From Diphasiastrum complanatum (taxonomy: Eukaryota; Streptophyta; Lycopodiopsida; Lycopodiales; Lycopodiaceae): a stretch of DNA of 64,000 bases. The DNA is taken from positions 5,399,053 to 5,463,052 of the forward strand of contig CM055109.1 in NCBI GenBank assembly GCA_029204225.1. The letters are read 5' to 3'. The notes under the pieces are model-generated. The model did not search any database and was not told where the DNA came from. It saw only the letters and a list, made by a program, of their open reading frames with translations. Shown one piece after another: positions 62,401-64,000 of this stretch. Position 1 is the stretch's first letter; every line of letters begins with the position of its first letter. The translations under genes were made by a program, and so were the position numbers.

Positions 62401-62748
62401 CTAGCTTGACCAATTTTGGTCACATGCATTGTAATTGGCAAAATGGCCATGTAAATAGATGCCACACATGCCAAATCACATAGGATGCTTTCCAATAAGT
62501 TCATTCCTCATATTACATTGTGATAGCATCTTTGAAATGAGGTAAAAATGTGTTGGGATAGGCTAGAGAAATTCTAGGATCTAAAAATAGCATGTTTTAC
62601 ATTGTTTTTGGATCTTGAGATCTTGGCCCCAAGTTAGGTTGGATCCAATGACCTACTAGGTTAGATATTAGGGTTAGGGTATGAAAAGTTCAGAGGTGCC
62701 CTAATATGCTCAGATCCGAGCTTGAAATGTATAAATACATGATGGGAT

Positions 62749-62750
<2 letters not shown>
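62401..62750. other. possible 3' LTR start of copia C
   Basis: Contains CACACATGCCAAATCACA near 62465, shared with 58025-58050 inverted, and a TATA-like TGTATAAATACATG at 62727. Borders not established. Confidence 0.35.

Positions 62751-62822
<72 letters not shown>
62751..62822. repeat. (CA)n microsatellite
   Basis: 72 bp of CA with one GA interruption near 62792. Confidence 0.98.
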
Positions 62823-62825
<3 letters not shown>

Positions 62826-64000
62826 CGCCCTCGCTCTCCCTAACAAAATCTTCGGAAACCACGTCATAAATTATAATTATTTCAGGATACACTGAGAAAC
62901 ACACTGGTTCAGCTCAATATAGTGTTGGTTCACTCGAAACTTTTTAAAGATTCCTTCTGCATTAAAGTCATTATAGAGGAGTATTTTCATTACTACTCAT
63001 CTATATCATTCCATCAAATTATCAAGAAAAATCAAGTTTTTTTTCACTTCTATCATCATTGTCTTTTGGTGGCGAGTTTTAGCTATTGGATGTGAGTGTT
63101 CTTATGCATTAATTGCTTGGTTTGGAAGGTACTGAACCTAGTTACAGGTCTGAGAAGCTTTCTATACTTTACTTTGATTCATTTGATCAGATCTATGTGC
63201 CTAATGTGGAGTTAAATGCCAAATTTGCTAGTTTTGGTAACTAGTCTTGATTCTAGCTCATAGTTTGGATCTAGATCTTTTATTTGTGCATCCTCTATCA
63301 CTTTTAGGATTGACTGGGATTCATTTTGTTGTAAAATTTTGTCAACAACTGTGTATAATATGAGGTACAAGCATACACGTAATGTTCATATTATTTGATA
63401 ATATGGAACATCATTGGAATATGATAAAATACCATTACAACTGTTGTGATTATCATTACTAAACAGATCTATGGATGGAAATTGATAAAGTCAAAAGATA
63501 AAAAAGAGAAATAAAAGATGATTTTTGAGTAGTATGAAAAAGATGATTATATAACATTTTACTTTTGGTTATATGAAAATTCCATATTGTGCAGTACGTT
63601 TTCAAGTTGCGACATGGATAACAATTGAGGATAGGTGTAGACACCTGTAGTTCCCACAAGAATACCCCTGTTCTTACTTGGATGTTTTTGTGGATGGATG
63701 CAGGTGAGCTTATTCTCCTCAGGTTGATACGTACCACGTTTGGTATGGAAAGGAACTGTATGAGAACATTACGATTTGAATTATTTATGTAATGTGTGGT
63801 TAGCATTTTTTGTTGTTTAGTTTTGTTAGGTTTAAAAACACACACTCTTGGTTGGGAGAGGATTCCCCTCTGGTTACCAACGTATTGCTTATGGCTTTTG
63901 ATGTCTTTATACGCTAATATCTCGTATGGTGGTTTCTCTTTTTTCAGAACTATTCATGGCATACCGATTTAAAGAAATTAGGCTATGCTCTTCCTCATAT
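62823..64000. other. non-coding, no gene seen
   Basis: AT-rich. A 128-codon minus-strand open frame at 63459-63845 has no recognisable content. Confidence 0.5.

Overview
The window looks like nuclear DNA of a land plant with a large, repeat-rich genome. It is AT-rich, full of decayed Ty3-gypsy, Ty1-copia and LINE elements and long microsatellites, and carries a single recognisable host gene with very long introns. The style (multi-kilobase introns, chromodomain gypsies, an L1-type LINE whose ORF1 lacks the usual plant zinc knuckle) would fit a fern, lycophyte or gymnosperm better than a compact angiosperm, but the species cannot be fixed from the sequence.

The host gene is MED8, a Mediator head-module subunit, on the minus strand. 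Seven coding exons were found by joining short conserved blocks across consensus splice sites: 37806-38002 (start codon), 34937-35061, 21881-22005, 21594-21777, 10852-10965, 10322-10395 and 8593-8853. They join in frame into 360 codons with no stop. The introns are about 2.7 kb, 12.9 kb, 103 bp, 10.6 kb, 456 bp and 1.5 kb. The remaining Gln-rich C-terminus and the stop codon were not found and may lie beyond the left edge.

Layout from left to right. 1-8592: downstream part of MED8 or its flank, with two inverted copies of a Mutator-like element carrying a captured exon (2339-3036, 3603-4084), a LINE tail and a truncated minus-strand gypsy (4289-7178). 8593-10395: MED8 exons 7 and 6, with a LINE 3' end between them. 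10396-21593: exon 5 (10852-10965), flanked by short intron 5 on its left and long intron 4 on its right; intron 4 holds LINE fragments, a gypsy with two LTRs nested in a LINE ORF1, and a small element with AACCGTGG-rich ends. 21594-22005: exons 4 and 3. 22006-34936: intron 2, with a gypsy gag relic, an LTR element with matching LTRs but no visible RT or integrase (24971-29580), and a deleted minus-strand LINE. 34937-38002: exons 2 and 1.

Right of the MED8 start codon the exon-1 region is tandemly duplicated (37767-38216 and 38952-39390). The outer copy has a stop at codon 9. Both copies abut a same-strand copia RT fragment. Further right lie two same-strand copia elements sharing a middle LTR (39260-48602), then mostly non-coding DNA with CT, GT and CA microsatellites, minisatellites and foldbacks, a gypsy LTR/PBS/gag fragment (59089-60610) and a plus-strand copia RT/RNase H fragment (61440-62400). 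No rRNA, tRNA, CRISPR or prokaryotic features were seen.
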